DNA of 64,000 nt from Sternotherus odoratus (lineage: Eukaryota; Chordata; Testudines; Kinosternidae), in the NCBI GenBank assembly GCA_032164245.1, contig JAVMKO010000037.1, forward strand, positions 62,001 through 126,000. The letters run 5' to 3'. Positions 63,415 to 64,000 of the stretch are shown piece by piece. The notes below the pieces were generated by a model. It was not told the origin of the DNA. It searched no databases and worked only from the letters and a program-made list of their open reading frames with translations. Each line of letters starts with the position of its first letter. Position 1 is the stretch's first letter. A program made the translations under genes and the position numbers.

Positions 63415-64000
63415 GGGCAGGGCGAGGGCGGGCAGTGGCGCAGCCAGGGGGGCCCGGCGGGGCGGGACCCGGCGCTCACCCCGGGCCAGGTGCTGGAGGC
63501 GGTGCGGTAGCTGCCGGAGCGGCGGCGGCTGGAGAGTTACCTGCTGGAGGCGGGGCTGCCGGCCGGGGAGCTGCAGAGCGCCCGCCCCGCCATGGGCTAC
63601 AGGTAGGGGGCACCACCGGGGGGGGGCAGTGGAGAAAAGGGGGGGTCCTGGGAGGGGAATCCCAAAGCAGCTGCGGGGTACTGGGGGCGGGTGCCACTGC
63701 AGGGTATAGGGGGCACCCTTCACCTGCCTCACCCCCTCCATGCCATGGGTTTCTATGCACCCCACTTTCCCTCTCCCCCGTCCACCTGGACCCCTATTTT
63801 GTAGGCTGTAAGGGCTGGGTATCCCCCCCGTAAGCCACGACCCATGTCCCTGTTGGGGCGCCCCCCTGATACTGGGGGGCTCTATGCAAATGAGGCATCC
63901 CTATACCAAGGAGTGGGGGTGATTTGCATAACATGGCACCACTGGGGAAGGAGCAAATCGGGCCCGCTCCCTCCCCATGGCAACCAGATTCGTGGGGGGG
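63415..64000. repeat. Inverted duplicate, arm 2 (partner 45220-45790)
   Basis: Plus-strand copy of the candidate exon's 3' part and its downstream intron, running to the window edge. The exon part has TGG changed to TAG at about 63511. The two octamers are kept at 63884-63891 and 63922-63929. The left end abuts the 62-bp array. Confidence 0.85.

Noticed and set aside
61859..63479. Long proline-rich and glycine-rich frames upstream of TMEM107
   Set aside because: They cover two minisatellites, change composition at the array borders and have no splice or start context.

Overview
The window looks like nuclear DNA from a reptile, most likely a turtle. It carries a CR1 LINE with its usual 3' end, Penelope-like (PLE) fragments, several non-autonomous hAT elements with 8-bp target-site duplications (TSDs), short elements resembling the reptilian Chompy family, and a 70-74 bp 'aacccaggagtcctgg' repeat that I associate with turtle and crocodilian genomes. 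There is no sign of bacterial gene organisation. Nearly all long open frames lie in GC-rich tandem repeats and are not genes.

Left half (1-34 kb): a tRNA cluster built by segmental duplication. I find 24 tRNA loci in the first 32 kb and none afterwards. Nine look intact: Gly-TCC, Ser-GCT, Ser-AGA, Phe-GAA, Gln-TTG, Arg-CCT, Ala-CGC, initiator Met-CAT and Glu-CTC. The rest are diverged copies, anticodon-shifted copies or fragments. Several tRNAs are duplicated together with hundreds of bases of flank, in direct or inverted orientation. Between them lie a tRNA-derived SINE split by three nested hAT elements (4.7-7.4 kb), a 3.2-kb hAT element holding a large minisatellite (8.3-11.6 kb), a 0.5-kb hAT at 28.6 kb, PLE pieces and a 5'-truncated CR1 with a reverse-transcriptase frame (32.2-34.1 kb).

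Middle (34-49 kb): the DNA becomes very GC-rich. A CpG promoter with a ZNF143-like motif leads into an unrecognised gene of at least five well-supported, phase-consistent exons (35.1-40.0 kb), plus two weaker ones that keep the phase (44.0-44.4 kb). It encodes a charged coiled-coil protein. Its first intron holds a 2.1-kb G-rich minisatellite. AC-rich arrays, a promoter-like repeat and a minus-strand candidate first exon (45.6-45.9 kb) follow. At 47.75-48.57 kb, eight ATTGG pentamers are followed by eight CCAAT pentamers around a CpG core, which suggests an NF-Y-rich divergent promoter.

Right part (49-64 kb): a third copy of the promoter-like repeat, a possible 5' exon of a zinc-finger gene (53.0 kb), unassigned exon-like pieces (55-57 kb), and TMEM107 on the minus strand (58.7-61.6 kb), a ciliary transition-zone membrane protein. 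All five TMEM107 exons are recognisable, but two small frameshifts break its frame here. An array lies between its stop and its probable poly(A) signal. A perfect RFX X-box palindrome lies 1.2 kb upstream of its start. In mammals TMEM107 sits beside a tRNA cluster (human 17p13.1), so the window probably preserves that old neighbourhood. The high GC content and minisatellite density of the right half would suit a microchromosome, but that is inference.
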